In this document: one piece after another, positions 27,399 through 36,549 of the stretch
How the letters are laid out: every line of letters begins with the position of its first letter
Numbering within the stretch: position 1 is the stretch's first letter
The notes under the pieces: generated by a model
What the model was told of the DNA's origin: nothing
What the model saw: only the letters and a program-made list of their open reading frames with translations
The model's database searches: none
Position numbers and translations under genes: made by a program
Origin: Cognatundibacterium rivi
GTDB lineage: Bacteria > Pseudomonadota > Gammaproteobacteria > Burkholderiales > Burkholderiaceae_D
NCBI RefSeq assembly: GCF_018139565.1
Contig: NZ_JAGSPK010000002.1
Span: forward strand, 496,001 to 560,000
Length of the DNA stretch: 64,000 nucleotides
Reading direction: 5' to 3'

Positions 27399-28351
27399 TA
27401 AAAAATCCGTTCTTTGATCATGACCACATCACCCGGCAATACCGGATCTGATATCTGCGCCGGAATTTCTTTCAACTCTCCGCTATCTGATTTGCGATGA
27501 ATAATAATTCTCGAAGCTGAGCCGCGCTCAGTAACGCCGCCGCCGATAGACAAAACGCGCACGATGTTCAAATCATCCTCCATCGGATACATTCCGGGAC
27601 GGCGGATCTCTCCGTAAACATAGAAATTCTTTTGTTGCCCGATGATCAGCACATCATTCGGCAAAATTTTTTGCATCAGACTGTCATTGTTCTTCTCGTC
27701 ATCAAAATCGAGCTTCATCGAGGTAAACTCGCGCAACTCTGTCTGACCATTCTGACTCATCCGGCGCAATACCTTCAGATGTTTATCCGCTCTGGGAGTA
27801 ACACCACCAGCGAGACTCAGCGCTTCCACTATACTCATCTGTCCCTGCAACGGGAAACGTCCGGGACGCAGAACTTCCCCGATCACGGAAAAACTACGGC
27901 TGACTTGCTGATTGATTTTGACTGAAACTTTAGGATTCAGTAAATATTGCCCTTGCTCGAGTTTACTGGCAAAAATACTGGCAACTTCATTCGCGGTTTT
28001 TCCTTTGATGCTGATCGTTCCCACCAGAGGCAAGGTGATAATACCGGTAGGACCAACGATTACATCTGCACTCAGGTCAGATTGACCAAATACAGTAATC
28101 AACAGCTGATCGCCTTCTCCTACGAGGTCTGACGAGGAATCAGTTACAGATAAAGCAGATTGTTCCTGCTGAATGACGGATGTTTTCTCTGCGGGCAAAG
28201 TGGAGAGTTTGCTTTCCACCTTCAGCTTTGCACTGATCGCTTGCTCAGTCTCTTGTGCAAAAACATTAGCAAATAATGAAATCAGCAAAATTCCGGCACA
28301 AAATTGCCTTAAAAATTTCGCATCGGATTTCAAAATAGAAGTAAAAATCAT
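27398..28351 (-). CDS. epsE: Polysaccharide export outer-membrane protein, EpsE (Wza-like)
   Basis: A 317-residue secreted protein with an N-terminal signal peptide (about residues 14-33, cut after ANVFA). The polysaccharide-export domain starts at LVGEGDQLLITVFGQ and includes IVGPTGIITLPLVGTI. Two SLBB-type domains follow (FSVIGEVLRPGRFPLQG and FYVYGEIRRPGMYPMEDD). It forms the periplasmic/outer-membrane export channel. No lipobox cysteine is evident, unlike E. coli Wza. It is the first gene of the minus-strand eps operon and shares a 212-bp divergent promoter region with the glycosyltransferase gene at 28564. Confidence 0.93.
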   Translation of the reverse strand: MIFTSILKSDAKFLRQFCAGILLISLFANVFAQETEQAISAKLKVESKLSTLPAEKTSVIQQEQSALSVTDSSSDLVGEGDQLLITVFGQSDLSADVIVGPTGIITLPLVGTISIKGKTANEVASIFASKLEQGQYLLNPKVSVKINQQVSRSFSVIGEVLRPGRFPLQGQMSIVEALSLAGGVTPRADKHLKVLRRMSQNGQTELREFTSMKLDFDDEKNNDSLMQKILPNDVLIIGQQKNFYVYGEIRRPGMYPMEDDLNIVRVLSIGGGVTERGSASRIIIHRKSDSGELKEIPAQISDPVLPGDVVMIKERIF

Positions 28352-28486
28352 TTAAACCTAAGCTTAGAGGGAAAACCGTTTTATTTTATATTGCCAGAGT
28401 AAATAAAGATGCAAATTTTTGTCATACACACAAAATATCTTGCGTTTGAAATGCATCCTCATATCCATGACTTAAAACACAAACAT

Positions 28487-28513
28487 AACAATTATTAACT
28501 ATTAACAATTGTT
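28487..28513. promoter_or_regulatory. Palindrome in the divergent eps promoter region
   Basis: AACAATT (28487-28493) and AATTGTT (28507-28513) form an inverted repeat around ATTAACTATTAAC, which is itself a tandem of ATTAAC. It lies between epsE (minus) and the plus-strand glycosyltransferase gene, so it could let one regulator control both arms of the locus. No regulator gene is adjacent. Confidence 0.4.
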
Positions 28514-28563
28514 CGCACGACACTCGCTACGTTAATATTGCACAAAATGAATGAAAGCAAACT

Positions 28564-29532
28564 ATGGTTCCGTCCACAACAGAGCAAGTCCAGCAGCATC
28601 CCGTTTTGAATAACAACATCAACGTTGACTCCAGTGCGTATCAGACCGTAAAGACCGTACCGCTGGTCATTATCGCGCCTGTTCGCGACGAAGCAGATTT
28701 AATCCGTCTGACTCTCGATTCTATGGTCCGCCAAACCATACGTCCTGTTGAGTGGATCATCGTCGATGATGGCTCACAAGATGCAACGCCAGACATCGTT
28801 CGTGAATATGCAGAAAAATATGATTTCATCCGTCTGGTGCAACGACCAGACCGGGGATTCCGCAAAGTCGGCGGCGGCGTTGTTGCCGCTTTCAAGTATG
28901 GCGTTTCGCAGATCAAACATCAGGATTATCAATACATCGCGAAATTAGATGGTGACATGTCATTTGGTCCGCGTTACCTGGAAATGATGTTTGATCAGTT
29001 TGCGAACGATGAAAAATTAGCCGCGGTTTCCGGCAAAGTCTTTCGCGAGGAAGATGGAAAAAAAATCGAAGAAATCATCATCGATGAACATGTCGCAGGT
29101 CAGTTTAAATTGTACCGACGTGTCGCTTTCGAACAGATAGGCGGCTTCGTCGAAGAAGTATTGTGGGATGGAATTGACGTACATACAGCACGGATGAAGG
29201 GTTGGAATACCCTGAGTTTTTATCATCCGGAAGCCATCCTGATGCATCACAGACTGATGGGTTCATCAGATAAAAATGTCTACCGGGGACGCCTGCGCTG
29301 GGGCCGAGGCATCTGGTTTATGGGATACCACCCCTTGTATGCAATCGCATCCGGCATCTTCAGAATGCGCGAAAAGCCCTTCATTATCGGTGGTTTGCTG
29401 ATTATCGCTGGTTACCTGCAAGCTGCAATAAAGAATGCGCCCAGATATGACAATCCGGAATTCAGAAAACATCTGCATCAATGGCAGTTGGCACAAATCA
29501 AAAGTTTATTTTCCAAAAGCAAAACCAAATAA
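28564..29532 (+). CDS. Family 2 glycosyltransferase (eps locus)
   Basis: A 322-residue GT-A enzyme with PLVIIAPVRDEADLIR, WIIVDDGSQDATPD and the metal motif KLDGDMSFGP. HVAGQFKLYRRVAFEQIGGF and WDGIDVHTARMKGW are typical of family-2 acceptor sites. A short hydrophobic segment (about 280-298) may associate with the membrane. It is followed after 15 bp by the priming transferase gene, so both are likely cotranscribed. The first 30 residues are polar and not part of the fold. Confidence 0.92.
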   Translation: MVPSTTEQVQQHPVLNNNINVDSSAYQTVKTVPLVIIAPVRDEADLIRLTLDSMVRQTIRPVEWIIVDDGSQDATPDIVREYAEKYDFIRLVQRPDRGFRKVGGGVVAAFKYGVSQIKHQDYQYIAKLDGDMSFGPRYLEMMFDQFANDEKLAAVSGKVFREEDGKKIEEIIIDEHVAGQFKLYRRVAFEQIGGFVEEVLWDGIDVHTARMKGWNTLSFYHPEAILMHHRLMGSSDKNVYRGRLRWGRGIWFMGYHPLYAIASGIFRMREKPFIIGGLLIIAGYLQAAIKNAPRYDNPEFRKHLHQWQLAQIKSLFSKSKTK

Positions 29533-29547
29533 AAAGAAACAGCACTT

Positions 29548-30966
29548 ATGTTCAATTCTCACTCGCATGCTAACTCATCACAACCGGCACATTTGCTCTC
29601 TGTGTTGACGGGAATAGCATTCGGTACCGCAATTTGTTTAACCTTATTTGCTATTTTGCATCAGGTCGAAGAAACAGATGTGGATGTGTTTGGCATCCGT
29701 ATCATTATTGCGGGCTTCACCAGCATCATCGTTTTTTCTAGCCATCAGTTACTCAATTCACTGCAAGCTAAAGACGCACTTCCTTTATTTCCCAAATTGA
29801 GCTGGCGCTGGTTTATCGTCTTCATGGTCGTGTTGCTGACCGCCTATATCGATAAGGCATCGGAACAACTGTCGCGTAAAGTCATGTTCTTATGGCTGGT
29901 GATAACGCCATTTGTTCTGATGAGCGTCGCCATGCTGATACGGTCTGTTGCCAAAGCTTATTATTCGAATCCCGCCCGCCGCAGAAAAGCAGTATTGATC
30001 TGGTCAAATTCAGCTTCAGCAGGATTAGTTAATGCTTTAAGGGATTCGCCGTTGGCAGCGATAGATCTGATCGGTTTTTTTGACAACAGGAATGAGTTAC
30101 GCCCACCGATCGATATTAAAAAGCTGGGAAATATCGAAGATGCGGTTGACTGGATCGTTGATCCGGAAACCGGAAAAATGAATGTGGATATCGTCTTTAT
30201 AGGTATGAGTAGTAAAGAGTCGCCGGAACTCGAAGAGATTATTGAAGTTTTGTATGACAGCACGGCGACGACTTATTTTGTTCCGGAATCTTTAATTTTC
30301 GGTATGCCGGGAATTCAGCTACGCGAATTAGCAGGTCAGCCCGTGCTGGCTTCAACGGAAACACCTTTCATCGGACTGGCCGCGCTGCCTAAAAGAATAC
30401 TGGATTTTACCGGAGCACTGATAGGACTGATACTGCTGTCGCCGGTGCTAATCGCCATTGCAATCGGCGTACGTCTGAGTTCGGCCGGCCCTGTACTGTT
30501 TAAGCAAGTCCGATACGGTATCGCGGGACGACCAATTAATGTGTATAAATTCCGCAGCATGAAAATAGCACCGAAAGATGTTCCGGTTATTCAGGCAAAA
30601 GTCGGCGATTCCAGAGTGACTAAATTTGGCAGCTTCATCAGAAAAACATCGCTCGACGAATTACCACAGTTGTTTAATGTACTGAAAGGTGAAATGAGTC
30701 TGGTTGGGCCACGACCACACGCTGTTGAGCACAATGAACTGTACAGAAAACTGGTGACTGGCTACATGTTCCGCCATAAGATCAAACCGGGAATCACAGG
30801 CTGGGCACAGGTTAACGGTCTCAGAGGTGAAACGGAAACACTGGAAAAAATGCAGGCGCGTGTTGACTATGATCTGTACTACATGCAGCACTGGTCTATC
30901 TGGCTGGATATCGTCATTATCTGGCGCACACTGAAAGTCGTTTTTGGCGATAAAAATGCTTATTGA
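29548..30966 (+). CDS. epsB: Undecaprenyl-phosphate glucose phosphotransferase (EpsB/WcaJ)
   Basis: The 472-residue priming enzyme starts repeat-unit synthesis by placing a hexose-1-phosphate on undecaprenyl phosphate. Four N-terminal membrane helices (about 15-37, 47-65, 85-103 and 112-133) precede a CoA-binding-like domain (about 145-240). The fifth helix (about 285-310) leads to the catalytic bacterial-sugar-transferase domain with KQVRYGIAGRPINVYKFRSM, KTSLDELPQLFNVLKGEMS, VGPRP and KPGITGWAQVNG. It ends KVVFGDKNAY as WcaJ-type enzymes do. It belongs with EpsE/F/G functionally although transcribed from the other side. Confidence 0.95.
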   Translation: MFNSHSHANSSQPAHLLSVLTGIAFGTAICLTLFAILHQVEETDVDVFGIRIIIAGFTSIIVFSSHQLLNSLQAKDALPLFPKLSWRWFIVFMVVLLTAYIDKASEQLSRKVMFLWLVITPFVLMSVAMLIRSVAKAYYSNPARRRKAVLIWSNSASAGLVNALRDSPLAAIDLIGFFDNRNELRPPIDIKKLGNIEDAVDWIVDPETGKMNVDIVFIGMSSKESPELEEIIEVLYDSTATTYFVPESLIFGMPGIQLRELAGQPVLASTETPFIGLAALPKRILDFTGALIGLILLSPVLIAIAIGVRLSSAGPVLFKQVRYGIAGRPINVYKFRSMKIAPKDVPVIQAKVGDSRVTKFGSFIRKTSLDELPQLFNVLKGEMSLVGPRPHAVEHNELYRKLVTGYMFRHKIKPGITGWAQVNGLRGETETLEKMQARVDYDLYYMQHWSIWLDIVIIWRTLKVVFGDKNAY

Positions 30967-30983
30967 GCCGTCTTTCATTCGTC

Positions 30984-32039
30984 TTATTTTTTAGCATTTT
31001 TCCAAGCGCGGAGAGCTTTTCCCACCGACGACTCTTTCAGATGTGTCCTCGCTGATAAGTAAGCGCCCTGCGCTCTGCTTATCACTTCAGGAGCAGATAC
31101 CGCCCCCTCGCACAGAGGAATGAAGCCAGTTGCAAAGCGCTGCTTATACGCTTGCTCTCCACGCCCCAGGTCTATCAGCCCAATCTGATGTGCCTGCGCC
31201 TCTCTGGCACACGATGCCAACAGAATAAGGCCCGGCGAAAATTCTGCGTAATCCGTGTCATACCAAGGAAACCAGTAGTGCAAAACAGGACCGGAACGCA
31301 TACCAAAATGCGCAGCGATCATCTTGTCGCCAGCATATAAACAAGAAAGTATTCCACCAAAATCTGCGCTGTTCTGCGAAAAAATATTTTGCACAACCTC
31401 ACGTATCCATGGGGTCGAAAAAATATCATGTTCAGCACCCAGCGTCCTGATAAATTGCGCCGATTTCCCCGATAGCAAAGCATTAAATTCCGCAGTATCT
31501 CTGGAGTGCATAGTGAAAGACAATGTTCCGAATTTTTTGGCGAGTTTGCGCTCATTGGTTTCAACTTTTTTGAGCAAGGACGCATCACGTTTATCATTCA
31601 GACGTTGAGCATAGGCGGCAAAACCACCTTCCAGATTCAGGGTCAATGAACGGCTATGGCTCCATGCATATGTAGAGAAATCATGCCGTTCCTGCGGCAT
31701 GTGATTAAACCCCATATAAGCGACGCCCATCGCTTTCAGCATTTCACCGACTGGCAAGTGATACTGAAAGGAACAGATTGGCCCCTGATAATCAGTAAGT
31801 CCACCGCCAATAACATCGGCATGGAAACGATTTATTTTGTGATAAGGGAGAAATCCGATCACCTGCCCTGCATCTTCTATGACCAGAACACGCACATCCG
31901 GCCGGGCAGCCGCGATCATCTGAGAATATTGTGGATGATAATAAGGACTGCGATAGACGGGGGATACAGACTGTAAATGCTGCCATTGCGTGAGCAAACC
32001 TGCATCTAATTCTGACGTAGAGATCTGACTAAATTTCAT
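30984..32039 (-). CDS. GNAT / CelD(BcsL)-like N-acyltransferase
   Basis: A 351-residue cytosolic protein of the FemAB/GNAT superfamily resembling CelD/BcsL-type acetyltransferases found in polysaccharide loci. Visible features are the N-terminal SPYYHPQYSQMIAAARPDVRVLVIED and GFLPYHKI, and the C-terminal acetyltransferase part with GGILSCLYAGDKMIAAHFG and IDLGRGEQAYKQRF. It may modify amino sugars or lipid-linked intermediates of the exopolysaccharide; the substrate is unknown. Its start overlaps the end of the BrkB gene by 11 bp, so it is the second gene of that minus-strand pair and convergent to epsB. Confidence 0.85.
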   Translation of the reverse strand: MKFSQISTSELDAGLLTQWQHLQSVSPVYRSPYYHPQYSQMIAAARPDVRVLVIEDAGQVIGFLPYHKINRFHADVIGGGLTDYQGPICSFQYHLPVGEMLKAMGVAYMGFNHMPQERHDFSTYAWSHSRSLTLNLEGGFAAYAQRLNDKRDASLLKKVETNERKLAKKFGTLSFTMHSRDTAEFNALLSGKSAQFIRTLGAEHDIFSTPWIREVVQNIFSQNSADFGGILSCLYAGDKMIAAHFGMRSGPVLHYWFPWYDTDYAEFSPGLILLASCAREAQAHQIGLIDLGRGEQAYKQRFATGFIPLCEGAVSAPEVISRAQGAYLSARTHLKESSVGKALRAWKNAKK

Positions 32040-33288
32040 TTTTTTGCTCTTGCGTCAGAAAATACTCTTGCAAATTTTTTTGTAAGCTCACTTCAATTAC
32101 GTCTTCGACGAGGGCAGATAAACGGCTGCCTTGCACGGGCTCAAACACAAATACTTTATAAACATCGGCCATCGTCAATAAAGAAGGATTGGCCGCCATC
32201 GTCCATAAATCACCACCATCGCTGTTACGCGCCCATAAAGTTGAAGCAGATGCGACTGTCGGTGACGACACCTGCGCCACCCATCCGGCTTCCAGCATAC
32301 GCTGCAACAAGCCCTCTATCTCATCGAGCCCGAACCTTGTTTGCGCACGGATCTGTGCGGCATTGACTATCGCGTTACTTGTGCTGTGACGGGCAAAAAA
32401 CAGTACCTGCAATATTTTGAGCGCATCTTCAAATGCACTGCCTGGCGTAGGCACATGCCACCAACGCTCATATTTCACAATCGGCAGCGCTGCTGCGATC
32501 ACTGCACCGATAAGCGTCACCAGCCACGAGAGGTAAATCCAGATCAGAAAAATAGGTACTGCCGCTAACGCGCCATAGACGACAGTGTAAGTAGAAAAAT
32601 GCGTAATGAAGGCAGCGAAGCCGCGCTTTGAAATTTCAAATACGCATGCGGCAAACAGACCGCCCCAGGCGGCGTCACGCAAATTAACTTTGCGGTAAGG
32701 CACAGCAAGATAAAGCAAGGTAAACGCGCCCATCGTAAAGACGATAGAAATCGTTGTGTAAAAAATCCCCCCGATAAACGGAACCGATTTCACGACACCA
32801 CTGGTGGCTGTAAACAAATAGGAAGTCACTGAAATCGAAGCACCAATCAGCAAAGGACCTAGTGTAATAATGGCCCAATACACCAGAATGCGCTGAAAAA
32901 TGGGGCGGGAACGCTTTACCTGCCAGATCTGGTTAAATGTCTTGTCTATCATCGCCATCGTTGCGATCGCGGTGATCATCAGTGCGATACCGCCAACGGC
33001 GGAAAGCCGGGTCGCTTTTGTTGCGAATTGTGTTAGATAGCCGAGGATAGTATTGGCTATCCCTTTCGGCATTAAATTCTGGATGAAATAGGCTTCCAGC
33101 GAAGTCCTGAAAGTATTAAACAGAGGGAACGCCGTGAATATGGCCAGTGCAACAGTCAGAATCGGCACCAACGCCAGCACAGTGGTAAACGTCAGGCTAC
33201 CTGCCACCTGCGACAACTGCCCTTCCCGCAATCGCTTGCGGGCAAACTGAAACAAATTCTGCAAATGCTTCCACAACGGTCCGTGCAT
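32029..33288 (-). CDS. YihY/BrkB family inner-membrane protein
   Basis: About 419 residues from MHGPLWKHLQ; an upstream TTG at 33312 is the alternative start. The core has six membrane helices with family motifs LREGQLSQVAGSLTFTTVLALVPIL, IAMIDKTFNQIW-like sequence, YWAIITLGPLLIG, and IFLIWIYLSWLVTLIGAVIAA. The 150-residue cytosolic tail contains a winged-helix-like part (RFGLDEIEGLLQRML). The family was once called ribonuclease BN by mistake; the real function is unclear. Translationally coupled to the GNAT gene. Confidence 0.92.
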   Translation of the reverse strand: MHGPLWKHLQNLFQFARKRLREGQLSQVAGSLTFTTVLALVPILTVALAIFTAFPLFNTFRTSLEAYFIQNLMPKGIANTILGYLTQFATKATRLSAVGGIALMITAIATMAMIDKTFNQIWQVKRSRPIFQRILVYWAIITLGPLLIGASISVTSYLFTATSGVVKSVPFIGGIFYTTISIVFTMGAFTLLYLAVPYRKVNLRDAAWGGLFAACVFEISKRGFAAFITHFSTYTVVYGALAAVPIFLIWIYLSWLVTLIGAVIAAALPIVKYERWWHVPTPGSAFEDALKILQVLFFARHSTSNAIVNAAQIRAQTRFGLDEIEGLLQRMLEAGWVAQVSSPTVASASTLWARNSDGGDLWTMAANPSLLTMADVYKVFVFEPVQGSRLSALVEDVIEVSLQKNLQEYFLTQEQKNEI

Positions 33289-33303
33289 ACATTTCTTAAA
33301 TAA

Positions 33304-34347
<1,044 letters not shown>

Positions 34348-34355
<8 letters not shown>

Positions 34356-35754
34356 GTTCATCCAGCAATGCCGTAACGCCATCGGTGCCAGTTATGTTCT
34401 GACGGATAAAGACGAGACATTTGCCTACGAACAGGAATGGCGTCAACGTCTGCGTGGGAATGCCTTAGCGGTGTTACGGCCAGCGTCAACACGGGAAGTC
34501 GCCAGTCTGATCAGCATTTGCAAAGTCTTTGGCGTCTCTGTTGTTCCTCAGGGAGGCAATACTGGCCTGGTTTTAGGCAGTATTCCTGACAGTAGCGGTA
34601 AATCAGTTGTGTTGTCGCTCAGGCGCTTGAACAACATCCGTGCAATTGACACTGCAAACAATACATTGACCGCGGAAGCTGGCTGCCTGCTCAGCGCGAT
34701 TCAGCAAGCAGCAGCAAATGCAGACAGGCTTTACCCCTTGTCGTTAGCTTCTGAAGGAAGCTGCACCGTTGGCGGCAATCTCTCTACGAATGCTGGCGGC
34801 ACCGCTGTGCTGCGCTATGGTAACGCCCGTGATTTGTGCCTCGGACTTGAAGTCGTCACTGCGAACGGTGATATCTGGGATGGCCTGCGGGGCTTACGTA
34901 AAGACAATACAGGTTACGATCTGCGCGATCTTTTTATCGGAGCCGAAGGCACGCTGGGCGTCATTACTGCCGCGACACTCAAATTGTATCCGGCACCAGT
35001 GGCCAATTTGACGGTCATGGTGGCGCTGGAAAGCCCAGAAGCCGCCTTATTATTACTGAATGAAGCCAGTAAAAAACTCGGCCCCACTCTGACAGGATTT
35101 GAACTGATTTCCAGGATTTGCCTGCAACTGGTAATTAAACATATTCCACACCAATCGGATCCGTTCACACAACAATATCCATATTACGTATTATTAGAGA
35201 CATCCGAGCATCAATCTGCGGAACGCGCAACAGTGTTCATCAGGGATTTTTTGGAAGCACAGTTAAATCAGGGGCATATCCTTGACGCGATCCTGGCAGA
35301 AAATATCAGCCAGGCTAATGCCTTGTGGAGTCTCAGGGAAAACATTTCCATGGCACAGGCAACGGAAGGGAAAAATATCAAACACGATATTTCTGTACCT
35401 ATTTCCAGCATCCCCGAATTCATTGCGAAAACAAATCAATTATTGGAACAACATTTCGCGGGAAGCAGAGTAGTATGTTTCGGGCATATGGGTGATGGTA
35501 ATCTGCATTACAACGTTTCACCTGCTGCCGAACAATCGGCTGAGGTCTTTATTCAGAATCAGGAAGCAGTCAACCGATTGGTTCATGATCAGGTTCATCT
35601 TTTCCACGGATCGATCTCCGCTGAACATGGACTCGGTGCATTAAAGAAAGAAGAAATTCAACGCTATAAATCGCGCATCGAAATGAATCTGATGCGCACG
35701 ATAAAGCAGGCTTTAGATCCTCATCATCTGATGAATCCGGGGAAAATTATCTGA
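34348..35754 (+). CDS. FAD-binding oxidoreductase (D-2-hydroxyacid dehydrogenase type)
   Basis: A 468-residue enzyme of the vanillyl-alcohol-oxidase/FAD-linked oxidase family. The FAD-binding part (about residues 35-215) contains VVPQGGNTGLVLG, SEGSCTVGGNLSTNAGG and GAEGTLGVITAATLKLYP. The C-terminal FAD-oxidase domain has FGHMGDGNLHYN and SAEHGLGALKKEE, the histidine/metal motifs of D-lactate and D-2-hydroxyglutarate dehydrogenases. It likely oxidises a D-2-hydroxyacid with electrons passing to a flavoprotein or quinone. Substrate not determined. It overlaps DUF2069 by 8 bp. Confidence 0.92.
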
Positions 35755-35767
35755 TCAGGGAGAAATA

Positions 35768-36217
35768 ATGTCACGTTTTCTGATGGCTTTTTTACTCAGC
35801 ATTTCTTGCGTCCAGCATCTGTCTGCGGCAGAAATTTATCAATGCGAAAAAGACGGGCGGATGCAATATAGCCAGACACCCTGCTCCCAGGACCAGAAAG
35901 CCTTAGGAAAAAAAGTCACTCAGGATACAACTGATAGCGCCAGCGAAAAACAGCGTCACGTCACCCAGTTGGCGCAAGATAAAAAAGAAGCCGCCAGATT
36001 AGAGCGCAAACGACACAAAACTGAAGATAAACGAGATAAAGAAATCAGCCGGCAAGCGGCCAAAACAGAAAAACAAAAAGATAAGTGTGACAAAGCTCAC
36101 CTGCAAGTGAAATGGGCCGAAGAAGATGCTCGCAATGCCTCACCCAAATCAGAAGCGAAAGCACGACAAAAACTTAAGAGAACGAAAGAAAAAGCAGATC
36201 TGGCTTGTAGGCATTAA
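35768..36217 (+). CDS. DUF4124 domain periplasmic protein
   Basis: A 149-residue protein with a signal peptide cut after LSAA (about residue 20). The small DUF4124 domain follows (EIYQCEKDGRMQYSQTPCSQD, two cysteines). The rest (about 50-149) is a very charged Lys/Glu/Arg helix, probably coiled coil, with two more cysteines near the end. Function unknown. It starts 13 bp after the FAD oxidoreductase and closes the run. Confidence 0.88.
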   Translation: MSRFLMAFLLSISCVQHLSAAEIYQCEKDGRMQYSQTPCSQDQKALGKKVTQDTTDSASEKQRHVTQLAQDKKEAARLERKRHKTEDKRDKEISRQAAKTEKQKDKCDKAHLQVKWAEEDARNASPKSEAKARQKLKRTKEKADLACRH

Positions 36218-36549
36218 TCGAAAACATATCACTATAGTGTTTCGTTGAAATACGCATCTTAATTTGTGTAAAGCCAACTGAACGCCCTCGAAATTGTCCC
36301 GGCACCAATGTTGTAAATTGGTTAAAAACAATATTTCTTTTGATTTTGTCGGCAGCAGAACAGCATACGTAATTACCCGTAGAACACGATATTTTGGTTG
36401 CAAAAGATTGACGCAACTTAGAAAATAGCAGCAACTCATCATAATTTCACATATAACGTCTTGATGTGAATCAATGTTTTAAGCTCACTACATTTGAGTT
36501 TAAGTCCCCTCAGTTAATGCATCACCGTCCTGACGAAGCACCCAAGAAA
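36218..36549. other. Leader region of the chemotaxis receptor
   Basis: About 330 AT-rich bases with a 10-bp palindrome CACTATAGTG near 36229. Two overlapping minus-strand frames (36149-36442 and 36174-36434) lack any protein signature and are not called. The receptor frame is open from 36466, so up to 28 codons upstream of the chosen start could be translated. Confidence 0.45.

Noticed and set aside
36149..36442. Minus-strand frames in the chemotaxis receptor leader
   Set aside because: Two overlapping frames, Cys/Phe-rich, no ribosome binding site, partly antisense to the DUF4124 gene.
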